DNA of 12,551 bases from an uncultured Treponema sp. (lineage in GTDB: Bacteria; Spirochaetota; Spirochaetia; Treponematales; Treponemataceae). Positions 6,253 to 12,551 of this stretch are shown here, one piece after another. A model generated the notes under the pieces. It searched no databases. It was not told where the DNA came from and saw only the letters and a program-made list of their open reading frames with translations. Each line of letters starts with the position of its first letter. Position 1 is the first letter of the stretch. A program made the translations under genes and the position numbers. The DNA is taken from contig CAMOEE010000058.1 of assembly GCA_946611835.1 (NCBI GenBank), forward strand, positions 1 through 12,551, given 5' to 3'.

Positions 6253-7176
6253 TCAGTTGAAGCCCAGAAAAACGGCATTTTTCCTTAGGGCCGGGTAAGA
6301 GAGCATGTTTTTCTGATTTATAAAGAGTGATGATGAGCCGCCACCGTCCATTTCCATTGCGTTTTTTACCCCCAAAGCGAGCAGAACATCTGCGCACTCC
6401 GGGTAAGACAGCCCGTGGCTTTTTGACCATCTTTCTCCTTCTACTATAAGAAGATAGAGAGTTTTTCCGTCGGCTGAAAGCCCGACTGCTGTCCTTGAGT
6501 CATTGCTTCGCCATGAAAATTCTTCTTTCTGGCCATCAGTAAGAATCGTGAAAAAACCTCCGAATGCATAGTCGGAGCCTTCAAGGGCTTCTTTTGTCTG
6601 GTTTTTGATTATCTTCCCGATATAACCCTGGTCTGTCCTGTACAGGCAGAGGGCGCTGTATCTTTCGACCGGGGAGGCCAGCTCCTTCTTTTCTACGATG
6701 TGAATCCCGCAGATTCTTCTTGTACTGGTGATTTTGGCTATAGAATCCCACTTTCCGTTTTTTCCTCCAAAAGGGGCAGTGTTTATTGTTACCGTGGAAT
6801 TGTATTTTTTGGAGAAGCTTTTTGCCCTGAGGCCGGTGAAGTAATTAGCCGTTTTTCCGTTTTTTTGTGCAAAGTCATTTTCTGACTGGGGAAAAGTGAC
6901 TATTGATATATTATTGTTCGCAAGGTTGATTTTTACGCAGTGATAGCGGACGGGGTAGGCCTTGTTCTCATAGAAAAAGTATTCGGCCCATTCTGCATTT
7001 TCGATTTTCTCCCATTTGATTTGCTCTCCGGAAGGAACATAGAGGCTTGGATCCCTTTCTTCATAAAAATCGGCAGGAATTACAGCATGGTTTGAGGCGC
7101 AGGAATTTGCGAAAAATAGTGTGATTAACGAAAACAGCAGAAAAGATGATTTTTTTAAAATATGACTTTTTTTCAT
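6253..7176 (-). CDS. Phosphodiester-glycosidase (NAGPA) family lipoprotein
   Basis: A 307-residue protein with a basic N-terminus, hydrophobic stretch and a spirochaete-style lipobox FANSC (C26), so probably membrane-anchored outside the cytoplasm. The C-terminal two thirds match the domain named after the mammalian mannose-6-phosphate uncovering enzyme (NAGPA, PF09992): VTINTAPFGG (129-138), SRTAVGLSADGKTLYLLIVEG (starting at 227), SHGLSYPECADVLLALG (253-269) and the hallmark MDGGGSSS (276-283). In bacteria the domain acts on, or is predicted to act on, exopolysaccharide or wall glycan phosphodiesters; the substrate here is unknown. A run of GGGCGGGA close to the ATG is the only ribosome-site candidate. 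It sits 3' of the rpsU terminator and may depend on readthrough, since no clear promoter is seen in the 63-bp gap. Confidence 0.88.
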   Translation of the reverse strand: MKKSHILKKSSFLLFSLITLFFANSCASNHAVIPADFYEERDPSLYVPSGEQIKWEKIENAEWAEYFFYENKAYPVRYHCVKINLANNNISIVTFPQSENDFAQKNGKTANYFTGLRAKSFSKKYNSTVTINTAPFGGKNGKWDSIAKITSTRRICGIHIVEKKELASPVERYSALCLYRTDQGYIGKIIKNQTKEALEGSDYAFGGFFTILTDGQKEEFSWRSNDSRTAVGLSADGKTLYLLIVEGERWSKSHGLSYPECADVLLALGVKNAMEMDGGGSSSLFINQKNMLSYPALRKNAVFLGFN

Positions 7177-7205
7177 AAATCCCGCCCGTGAAGTCAGGTG
7201 CTAAT

Positions 7206-7232
7206 AAAAAAACCTCTGCTTTTGCAGAGGTT
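7206..7232 (-). terminator. Intrinsic terminator of rpsU
   Basis: On the minus strand a perfect 9-bp stem (AACCTCTGC with GCAGAGGTT) closes a 4-nt loop and runs into seven T residues. It begins 7 nt after the rpsU stop codon. Confidence 0.93.
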
Positions 7233-7239
7233 GTAATCC

Positions 7240-7452
7240 TTAGTAAGATGAACGAGAGTCGTGTGATTTACGAGTCTTCTTCATCATTTTGCGCTGAAGA
7301 GTCTTGTTCTTGCGGTTAAGGATTGTAGATGGCTTTTCGTAGTACTCACGCTTTTTGTATTCGCGGATGATACCTTCTTTTTCAACCATTCTCTTGAAAC
7401 GTTTGATTGCTTTTTCAAGGTTCTCTGTTTCTTCAACCAAGATTGTTGCCAT
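7240..7452 (-). CDS. rpsU: 30S ribosomal protein bS21
   Basis: A 70-residue basic protein with the typical bS21 sequence: an ETENLEKAIKRFKRMVEKEG segment near the N-terminus, EYKKREYYEKPS in the middle, and a Lys/Arg-rich C-terminal helix (RKMMKKTRKS). It binds the 30S platform near the 3' end of 16S rRNA and helps initiation. It has a strong ribosome site, AGGAGGTG, 8 nt before ATG. It forms its own short transcription unit, with a good promoter overlapping the end of the upstream gene and an intrinsic terminator just downstream. Its usual length is about 70 residues, so it is complete. Confidence 0.97.
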   Translation of the reverse strand: MATILVEETENLEKAIKRFKRMVEKEGIIREYKKREYYEKPSTILNRKNKTLQRKMMKKTRKSHDSRSSY

Positions 7453-7460
7453 TGTGTGTT

Positions 7461-7525
7461 CACCTCCTCACTACCGAAGAATCCGTAAGTTCGGCTAATA
7501 TATCAGAAATCATAAAATATTTCAA
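7461..7525 (-). promoter_or_regulatory. rpsU promoter and leader
   Basis: Minus strand TTGAAA (7525-7520), 17 nt, TATATT (7502-7497) preceded by TGA (extended -10). The -35 contains the TGA stop codon of the upstream 368-residue gene. The roughly 38-nt leader has a possible small hairpin (CCGAA pairing with TTCGG, 11-nt loop) and then AGGAGGTG at 7468-7461. Confidence 0.75.
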
Positions 7526-8628
7526 GAGTTTGTACCCAAAGTCTGGAGAATTTCTTTTTGAGCGACCGTATCCTTTTCCTGTTTTTTTCGGTTCATCTCC
7601 ATTACGAAACTGATGAAGTAGTCCTCTATTGTTTTGTGAGGACCCGGTATATTGAGCCTCTTTCTTGCCCGGGCATTGTCACGGCGGAGTGAATACTGCT
7701 GGTAGAAGTCCCGGTAATCCTCTCCCACATTTGTCTTTACATCTGTGCCAAGGAAATTTGAGACCTCGTTACGGCTGATTGCTGCAATTCCCCGCTCGCG
7801 GAGTATGTTTTTTAGCCTTGTAATCTGCTCGTATGAGATTCCGAAGAGAAATTCTTCCATTGCCTGATTTACCCCGGGTTCTCCCAGCATGGTTTTGATG
7901 AACTGCGACCACTGCTCGTCGAGCTGGAATGAAATCATCACAAGCTCGCTTGTACCCATCATCGTGCCGAAAGCCGGAGCCAGGCGGGTGCGTGCCTGCC
8001 ATACAGACTGAAGAACCGGGGAGATGTCCGTGATATTCTGATCGGCCCGATGTTCCCAGAGAAGGAGAAGCGATATCGCGAGCTGTCTTCGGGAATCCAT
8101 TGACAGGCTTGTATCACGGATAAGGTTGAGATAGACATCTTCGGCCAGAAGAAGGAACATCATTGAGATTGTCTCGTCACGGATTGCCTTTATGAGTTTT
8201 GTGTCAAGTTCCGATTCCCTGGCCAGCTTTTCCATTGATGAGAATGTATGCAGTTTTGCGACAAGAAAACCTTTTCCCAGCGTTGCCTTGGATGGAAGCT
8301 GGAGGGTTGTGTCGCCCTCTCGGTTTGAGTGTATGAGAGAATCAATCAGTGATGTCGGGGTTCGTGTGCCTCCTGTGAGGTTTGCCCGCTCCAGGAGGGA
8401 TGGAAAGTTTGCTATTGCCGCCGCAAGCTTTTTAAGGTCTTCGATTCGCCTGTTGAAAACGGTAAGGCTGTCGTTCTGAGATTCGGACAGGTTTGTGCGG
8501 AGGGCTTTGACAAGTTCTCTCTGCTTTTCGGTAAAAATAACGATACCTGTATCGACGGAACTTGGAGATTGATCTTCTTCCGGGAAGAATTCGTTTATAT
8601 CAATAGAAGTAAATTCTGTGTTTGTCAT
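7522..8628 (-). CDS. Conserved-looking helical protein of unknown function
   Basis: I do not recognise a family. The 368-residue product has no signal peptide, and one moderately hydrophobic stretch (ETISMMFLLLAEDVYLNLI, near residue 155) that looks like a buried helix rather than a membrane span. It is predicted mostly alpha-helical, with an acidic, probably disordered first 25 residues (EFFPEEDQSPSS) and a basic C-terminal third (YSLRRDNARARKRLNIPG, then EMNRKKQEKD). No catalytic or nucleotide-binding motif stands out. A good promoter lies 19-46 nt before the ATG, with only a weak AAGAAG ribosome site. The codon pattern fits its neighbours, so it is a genuine gene. Its 3' end carries the -35 box of rpsU. 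The function cannot be inferred. Confidence 0.85.
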   Translation of the reverse strand: MTNTEFTSIDINEFFPEEDQSPSSVDTGIVIFTEKQRELVKALRTNLSESQNDSLTVFNRRIEDLKKLAAAIANFPSLLERANLTGGTRTPTSLIDSLIHSNREGDTTLQLPSKATLGKGFLVAKLHTFSSMEKLARESELDTKLIKAIRDETISMMFLLLAEDVYLNLIRDTSLSMDSRRQLAISLLLLWEHRADQNITDISPVLQSVWQARTRLAPAFGTMMGTSELVMISFQLDEQWSQFIKTMLGEPGVNQAMEEFLFGISYEQITRLKNILRERGIAAISRNEVSNFLGTDVKTNVGEDYRDFYQQYSLRRDNARARKRLNIPGPHKTIEDYFISFVMEMNRKKQEKDTVAQKEILQTLGTNS

Positions 8629-8646
8629 ATTCTTCTTAGAGCTTTG

Positions 8647-8674
8647 ATTATACCACAGATTTCGCTAATTTCAA
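8647..8674 (-). promoter_or_regulatory. Promoter of the 368-residue unknown gene
   Basis: Minus strand TTGAAA (8674-8669), 16 nt, TATAAT (8652-8647), with TGG directly before the -10 (extended -10). The predicted start lies about 12 nt before the ATG at 8628. It sits in the 72-bp divergent gap shared with the VWA gene. Confidence 0.72.
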
Positions 8675-8700
8675 CATTCTTTATTGCCGATTGTAAGAAT

Positions 8701-9954
8701 ATGAAGAATTATGTCCTTTTGATTTTTATGATGTTTTCTTGTCTCACAGGCGCTTTTGCGGCTGACGATATGCTGATTCATCCCGAGGATATCCGTCTTG
8801 TCTATGATGACGGAGCTGACTTCTCGACTTCGCCCGGATATCACCTTTATATAAGGAAGAAAAGCGGAATTGAGTCAGTAATGCTCGTTGAGACTACGAA
8901 AGACCCGGAAGGAAAAGAGGACAATTATTCTTACCGTGCGCTTGACTACAATTCTGTAAACGGAGATGAAGTCCGCTATCTTGACGGAAAAGTTCTTGAT
9001 TCAAAATATTCTAAGTATTCTCTTATTGATTCAACAGCTGAGCCGGATCCTGTTTTCGGGAAGGCCTTCCATATTTTTATTCCGTCTGAGCTTGCTTATG
9101 GCTATCCCTGGTCAAGGAACGGGCTCGTAAAAATCGGCCGCGGAACTTTTATTAACATCCGTTCCTTTGAGAAAAAATACGGCGACTATTCGGGAAATTA
9201 TGCCGACAATGCCTATATGTTCGATTTGGGGAAGCCGGTCGTAAAGGAAAAAACTCTCCCGCCGCCAGAAAAAAAAGAAGAGCCTTTACCAGCTCCGATT
9301 GAGGAGCCTGAGGTCATAGTTCTTACTGATGATTACAATCCTGTTGCCGCAGAGACTTTCAGAAACATAGCAGCCTTTGGTGGCGGTGAGATGGTCTATT
9401 CAAAGGGACCCGAGACTCTGCCGGATGACATTATGGCAGCTCTTGACAGGATCAGGAACAAGGACAGGGCCGATGTTGTTTTTGCGATTGACACCACCGG
9501 CAGCATGAAAGATGACATACAGAAGCTGCGTGAGGTCTGGGTTCCGCAGCTGATTGAAAAGGTCAAGGAATACAATGATTTGCGTCTTGGTCTTCTGCTT
9601 TACCGTGATTACGGCGACACCTACCGGTACATGAATCTTCCTGTAAAGAAATTTGATTTCACCCGTGATGTCGCTACGCTGAAAAAAAATCTCAACAGTT
9701 TCTATATATATGGAACGGAAGGAGGGGATATTCCTGAGGCGGTTTATGAAGCCTTGTATGCCTCCATGGAATATTACAATTGGCGCCCTGATGCTGAGCG
9801 CAAGGTTATCCTGATTGGTGATGCTGAGCCTCATCCTCGTCCAAGGGGCAGCGGAAAGTATTCAAAAGACTTGGTCGCAAAGATTTCCGAAGAAAAGGGA
9901 ATTATGATTGATGCGATAATCGTCCCGGACAATAAAAAAGACAGGGGAAGATAA
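8701..9954 (+). CDS. Exported von Willebrand factor A domain protein
   Basis: A 417-residue protein starting at MKNYVLL. Residues 1-20 form a signal peptide ending AFA before ADD, so it acts in the periplasm or beyond. An upstream in-frame start at 8569 would place 44 non-signal residues before it, inside the divergent gene, so I reject that start. The N-terminal domain (about 24-175) is of unknown type. A proline/glutamate-rich linker (LPPPEKKEEPLPAP) follows, then a VWA domain (about 256-410). The metal-binding site shows DTTGS (264-268), YGTEGGDIPEA (337-347) and IGDAEPHP (372-379). Such domains bind protein ligands through a divalent metal. The last residues (NKKDRGR) are encoded by one copy of a 19-20 bp tandem repeat that also supplies the stop. 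No clear ribosome-binding site is seen. Confidence 0.9.
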   Translation: MKNYVLLIFMMFSCLTGAFAADDMLIHPEDIRLVYDDGADFSTSPGYHLYIRKKSGIESVMLVETTKDPEGKEDNYSYRALDYNSVNGDEVRYLDGKVLDSKYSKYSLIDSTAEPDPVFGKAFHIFIPSELAYGYPWSRNGLVKIGRGTFINIRSFEKKYGDYSGNYADNAYMFDLGKPVVKEKTLPPPEKKEEPLPAPIEEPEVIVLTDDYNPVAAETFRNIAAFGGGEMVYSKGPETLPDDIMAALDRIRNKDRADVVFAIDTTGSMKDDIQKLREVWVPQLIEKVKEYNDLRLGLLLYRDYGDTYRYMNLPVKKFDFTRDVATLKKNLNSFYIYGTEGGDIPEAVYEALYASMEYYNWRPDAERKVILIGDAEPHPRPRGSGKYSKDLVAKISEEKGIMIDAIIVPDNKKDRGR

Positions 9955-9970
9955 AAAGGACAGGGGGAAT
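9932..9970. repeat. 19-20 bp tandem duplication over the VWA stop codon
   Basis: Two adjacent copies: 9932-9950 (ATAAAAAAGACAGGGGAAG) and 9951-9970 (ATAAAAAGGACAGGGGGAAT), differing by two substitutions and one extra G. The first is read as the end of the VWA protein; the second starts with the stop codon. Confidence 0.75.
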
Positions 9971-9973
9971 AAA

Positions 9974-10132
9974 AAAATCGAGTTTTTAGGTTGTAGAATA
10001 ATGCAAAAAACGGGCGGAATCGGGGTTCCAAAACAAACTCGCCTGAGCTTTGCTCACTGCGAAGTTTGATTTTGGGTTCCCGATGGGAGCCCGTTTTTTG
10101 ATTTAGTCAACAAAATCCCAAAACTCGATTTT
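9974..10132. repeat. 159-bp palindromic element, probable bidirectional terminator
   Basis: Large nested inverted repeat filling the gap between the convergent VWA and TPR lipoprotein genes. Outer arms: AAAATCGAGTTTT (9974-9986) with its exact complement at 10120-10132 (13 bp). Middle arms: CAAAAAACGGGC (10004-10015) with its exact complement at 10089-10100 (12 bp). Inside these, imperfect pairing continues to a TGAGC/GCTCA tip hairpin (10044-10056). The GC stem flanked by A-run and T-run would work as a terminator in both directions. The right arm reaches into the stop codon of the lipoprotein gene. Its length is more than a terminator needs and suggests a repeat family member. Confidence 0.78.
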
Positions 10133-10526
10133 AGTTATTTTTCTCTTTGATTTTGTTCATTTCGAGCTGTGCGAGCTTGTGATATGCACCAGGAAGGGTT
10201 CCCGGCTGGGCGTTCGCATAGATGTCCAGGATTTCCTGCAGGACGACTTCTGCCTTGGAGTAATCTTTTTGCTTCATGTACAGATGCCCGATTTCGTAAG
10301 AAGCCTCAAGGTAGACTGCAGGTGTGTCGGCGAATCGTTCCGTGACGGCATTGTAATACATGAGGGATGCCTTGTAGTGTCCGTTCTCAAATTCAGACTG
10401 ACCCTTCTGGATAAGTTCCTGGGCTGTCAAATCTTCCGGAATCTCTTTTGGTACTGATGAGCAGGATACGAAAATGGCCGCAAAAATTGCGACGAAAAGG
10501 ATTTTTTGAATTGTGTTTTGTTTCAT
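10131..10526 (-). CDS. Small TPR lipoprotein
   Basis: A 131-residue protein starting at MKQNTIQK. A hydrophobic stretch ends in IFVSC, with C22 as the probable lipidation site (a relaxed spirochaete lipobox). The mature part holds two to three TPR-like helical pairs: LIQKGQSEFENGHYKASLMYY, YLEASYEIGHLYMKQKDYSKAEVV and a final YHKLAQLEMNKIKEKN. This resembles BamD/YbgF-type helper lipoproteins, but it is too short to assign. An in-frame ATG 21 nt upstream would put MICYYEH before the signal peptide and is less likely. A TATTAT box (10533-10538) sits 6 nt before the chosen ATG with no Shine-Dalgarno sequence, so the message may be leaderless. The gene ends inside the arm of the 159-bp palindrome. 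Confidence 0.85.
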   Translation of the reverse strand: MKQNTIQKILFVAIFAAIFVSCSSVPKEIPEDLTAQELIQKGQSEFENGHYKASLMYYNAVTERFADTPAVYLEASYEIGHLYMKQKDYSKAEVVLQEILDIYANAQPGTLPGAYHKLAQLEMNKIKEKNN

Positions 10527-10583
10527 ATGCTCATAATAACAAATCAAACGAAAAAAGGAAACACTGCAAGTTTTGAAAGTCTG

Positions 10584-10666
10584 TTACTTTCTGCGTTCTT
10601 ATAAATAGTATCGTTGAATATATCTCCTTTTTTTGATAAACTCTGTCCATCACTTTTTTTGGAGAT
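10584..10666 (+). promoter_or_regulatory. glyA leader with weak promoter and possible site-blocking hairpin
   Basis: A weak promoter candidate is TTACTT (10584-10589), 16 nt, TAGTAT (10606-10611). The ribosome site GGAGAT (10661-10666) lies 4 nt before the ATG and is exactly complementary to ATCTCC at 10622-10627, which would be near the start of the RNA. The stem is only 6 bp with a 33-nt loop, so it is marginal. Confidence 0.3.
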
Positions 10667-10670
10667 TTTT

Positions 10671-12170
10671 ATGTCTACACCATTGGAAAATTACCTTTCG
10701 TCTTGCGGTGGAAAACCTACTGCCGCAATGTGCGCTTATGTTGCAAATCTTCAGCAGGTCGCTTCGGTTAATCCGAAAATTGCGGCTTCTGTCGTGAATG
10801 AGATTCAGAATCAGCGAAGCCACCTGAAGCTCATCGCTTCTGAGAACTATTGTTCTCTGGCTGTTCAGGCTGCTATGGGCAACTTGCTCACTGATAAATA
10901 TGCTGAAGGTTATCCTGAGCACCGATATTACGGCGGCTGTGTGAATGTTGACGCCGTTGAGATGGAAGCGGCTCATGAGGCAGAGGAACTTTTCGGGGCT
11001 GACTACGCTTATGTTCAGCCACACTCTGGTGCAGACACAAACCTCGTCGCTTACTGGGCGATTCTTTCCGCTAAAGTTGAGACCCCGACCCTTGAGGAGC
11101 TTGGCGTAAAATCTTTGAATGACTTGACTGCAGAGCAGTTTGCTGAGCTTAGAAAACGCTTCGGAAACCAGAAACTCATGGGACTGGACTATTCTTGCGG
11201 CGGCCACCTTACTCACGGCTACAAAATGAATGTCTCTGCCCGAATGTTCGAGAGCCATCCTTATGGTGTTGATAAAGAAACAGGTCTTCTTGACTACGAT
11301 GCAATCGAAAAACAGGCAATGGAAGTCAAACCTCTCATTCTTTTGACAGGTTATTCAGCTTATCCTCGAAAAATCAACTTCAAGCGTTTCCGTGAAATCG
11401 CAGACAAGTGCGGAGCAGTCCTCATGGTAGACATGGCTCACTTCGCAGGTCTGGTTGCCGGAAAAGTCTTCACAGGTGATTACGATCCTGTAAAATGGGC
11501 AGATGTCGTCACAACCACTACTCACAAGACTCTTCGTGGTCCTCGCGGTGCTATGATTCTCTGCAAAAAAGAATTCGCTGACTATGTGAACAAAGGATGC
11601 CCGATGGTTTTGGGCGGACCTCTTCCACATGTAATGGCAGCAAAGGCCATCGCTTTCAAAGAGGCAAATACACCGGCTTATCAGGAATACGCAAAGCGCG
11701 TCGTCGCAAACGCACAGGCTCTGGCAAAAGCACTTCAGGACTTGGGCGTCCGATTGCAGACAGATGGCACGGACAACCACCTCATGCTTGCAGACGTTAC
11801 TTCTTACGGCCTTACAGGAAAACAGGCTGAGGCTGCAATGTTCGAGTGCGGCGTCACAGTAAACGCAAACGCCCTTCCATATGACAAAAACGGTGCATGG
11901 TGGACAAGCGGCCTGCGCCTTGGAACTCCTGCCCTCACAACTCTTGGCATGGGCGAGAGCGAAATGAAGGAAGTCGCTTCAATCATTGACCAGGTTCTCA
12001 AAGGAACAAAACCAGGCCTTACAAAAGAAGGCAAACCTGCAAAAGGCAAAATTGACCTCGATCCGGCAGTAAAAGAAGCCGCTTCAAAACGAGTTCAGGC
12101 CCTCTTGAGCAAGTTCGTCTTGTACCCGGAACTCGACCTCGATTTCCTTAAAAAGGAATTTGTGAAATAA
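10671..12170 (+). CDS. glyA: Serine hydroxymethyltransferase (long form)
   Basis: PLP enzyme that interconverts serine and glycine and charges tetrahydrofolate with a one-carbon unit; cytoplasmic. The 499 residues contain the family landmarks LIASENY (54-60), YPEHRYYGG (81-89), HSGADTN (118-124), LTHGYKMNVSA (180-190), VDMAHFAGLVA (253-263) and the PLP lysine motif TTTTHKTLRGPRGA (281-294, K286), then GLRLGTPALTT. At about 80 residues longer than the E. coli enzyme it belongs to the long type of spirochaetes and chlamydiae: there is an extra N-terminal lead and an insertion at about 130-170 (VETPTLEELGVKSLNDLTAE). The start is ATG at 10671 with TGGAGA just upstream; an in-frame ATG at 10614 lacks a ribosome site. 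It faces hslO and ends 7 nt before a repeat-derived hairpin. Confidence 0.97.
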   Translation: MSTPLENYLSSCGGKPTAAMCAYVANLQQVASVNPKIAASVVNEIQNQRSHLKLIASENYCSLAVQAAMGNLLTDKYAEGYPEHRYYGGCVNVDAVEMEAAHEAEELFGADYAYVQPHSGADTNLVAYWAILSAKVETPTLEELGVKSLNDLTAEQFAELRKRFGNQKLMGLDYSCGGHLTHGYKMNVSARMFESHPYGVDKETGLLDYDAIEKQAMEVKPLILLTGYSAYPRKINFKRFREIADKCGAVLMVDMAHFAGLVAGKVFTGDYDPVKWADVVTTTTHKTLRGPRGAMILCKKEFADYVNKGCPMVLGGPLPHVMAAKAIAFKEANTPAYQEYAKRVVANAQALAKALQDLGVRLQTDGTDNHLMLADVTSYGLTGKQAEAAMFECGVTVNANALPYDKNGAWWTSGLRLGTPALTTLGMGESEMKEVASIIDQVLKGTKPGLTKEGKPAKGKIDLDPAVKEAASKRVQALLSKFVLYPELDLDFLKKEFVK

Positions 12171-12177
12171 AATTTAA

Positions 12178-12240
12178 CCACAGATTACACAGATGTCACA
12201 GATTATAATTTTTTATCTGTGTAATCTGTGTAATCTGTGG
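12178..12240. repeat. CACAGAT-family palindrome serving as glyA/hslO terminator hairpin
   Basis: Two 26-bp arms (12178-12203 and 12215-12240) pair at 24 of 26 positions around an 11-nt AT-only loop. Each arm is made of 9-bp units of the type TTACACAGA. The hairpin starts 7 nt after the glyA stop and is followed by a T-rich run, so it can end glyA transcription; the opposite strand serves hslO. One arm is 25 of 26 identical to the repeat inside murB at 1150-1175. Confidence 0.85.
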
Positions 12241-12255
12241 TTTATTTTTTGTTAA

Positions 12256-12295
12256 AAATTCTCTCTGTGAGCTCTGTGGTCTCTGTGAGGAATTT
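12256..12295. repeat. CACAGAG-family repeat abutting the hslO stop
   Basis: Three contiguous 9-bp units, CTCTGTGAG, CTCTGTGGT and CTCTGTGAG (12263-12289), flanked by 6-bp inverted ends AAATTC (12256-12261) and GAATTT (12290-12295). The hslO stop codon begins at the next base. On the minus strand it matches the left arm of the murB palindrome (around 790-826) with about six mismatches in about 36 bp, and it shares the exact 15-base start AAATTCCTCACAGAG. Confidence 0.82.
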
Positions 12296-12551
12296 TTATT
12301 TCAGCATGGACTTGCTTATTTGATATTTACTTCCGCATGAGTGGCAGATTACTTCCAGCGGATCAGGATTGTGGGCGATTATGTCCTCTAGCTCGGCCTT
12401 TGGAAGGTGCTTTATGTGGTTTGCGAAAGTCTCTGCGCTGCAGGGGCAGTCAAAGATTATGTCACGGTTTAAGACAGCCGTTGGCTTGAATTCCCTGAAG
12501 AGACCGTAAATCACATCTTCCATGTCGCCGCCGTCACTGAACCATTTTCCG
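12296..12551 (-). CDS. hslO: Redox-regulated chaperone Hsp33, C-terminal part (cut by window edge)
   Basis: Hsp33 is a cytoplasmic holdase switched on when oxidation of its four zinc-bound cysteines unfolds the C-terminal redox domain. The 84 visible residues contain that domain: FDCPCS supplies the CxC pair and VICHSCGSKY the CxxC pair, separated by the usual PKAELEDII segment. The family's four-cysteine switch is therefore complete. The upstream part (GKWFSDGGDMEDVIYGLF) continues open to the window edge, so the ATG inside it is not the true start. It converges on glyA. Its stop codon is directly followed by a CACAGAG-family repeat. Confidence 0.93.
   Translation of the reverse strand, partial: GKWFSDGGDMEDVIYGLFREFKPTAVLNRDIIFDCPCSAETFANHIKHLPKAELEDIIAHNPDPLEVICHSCGSKYQISKSMLK

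Noticed and set aside
8652..8660. ACCACAGAT in the promoter gap as a remnant of the CACAGAT repeat
   Set aside because: Only a single unit; a 9-base match can occur by chance, and the bases are explained by the promoter region.
8569..8700. 44-codon N-terminal extension of the VWA protein
   Set aside because: It overlaps the divergent gene and its promoter, and a proper signal peptide begins at 8701.
10650..11258. A 202-codon minus-strand frame across glyA
   Set aside because: Antisense to strongly conserved SHMT sequence; no ribosome site and no recognisable protein.
12178..12295. Possible CRISPR array because of short regular repeats
   Set aside because: The 9-bp units are contiguous without unique spacers and form palindromes, and no cas gene is present.

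Overview
The window reads as a host-associated Treponema-type spirochaete chromosome that is not close to T. pallidum. This rests on three things: a cysS / murB / double cyclic-nucleotide-domain gene order, a long (499-residue) serine hydroxymethyltransferase of the kind seen in spirochaetes and chlamydiae, and many short Lys-rich lipoprotein and TPR genes. Base composition is moderate, with AT-rich promoters. I see no tRNA, rRNA, IS transposase, phage gene or CRISPR array. The genes are mostly housekeeping and envelope genes; the unusual content is in the repeats between and inside them.

Layout. 1-445 (minus): start of cysS, cut by the window edge. 483-3869 (plus): a tight operon of murB, a two-domain cyclic-nucleotide-binding regulator, a small exported protein and a DUF192 lipoprotein. 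It meets the next gene tail to tail, with the two stop codons overlapping. 3866-8628 (minus): TPR protein, PilZ (c-di-GMP) protein, phosphodiester-glycosidase-like lipoprotein, rpsU with its own promoter and terminator, and an unrecognised 368-residue protein. 8701-9954 (plus): exported VWA protein. 10131-10526 (minus): small TPR lipoprotein. 10671-12170 (plus): glyA. 12296-12551 (minus): C-terminal end of hslO (Hsp33).

The most striking signal is a set of palindromic repeats with a 9-bp internal period and a shared CACAGA core. One copy forms the terminator-like hairpin between glyA and hslO, and another abuts the hslO stop codon. Copies of the same two families also sit in frame inside murB, where they add about 33 and 43 residues to an otherwise normal flavoenzyme. 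Because the unit is 9 bp (three codons) and stop-free in most frames, it can enter and vary inside genes without breaking them, much like the Rickettsia palindromic elements. A separate 159-bp palindrome fills the gap between the convergent VWA and TPR lipoprotein genes.

Two further themes are visible. Two second-messenger receptors lie about 2.2 kb apart: the double cyclic-nucleotide protein, whose second domain keeps its ligand-binding residues, and a PilZ protein with an intact c-di-GMP motif. In addition, murB, the PilZ gene and the small TPR lipoprotein each have a -10-like hexamer only 6-7 nt before the ATG and no Shine-Dalgarno sequence, so they may be read from leaderless transcripts; rpsU, glyA, the regulator and the large TPR gene have normal ribosome-binding sites.
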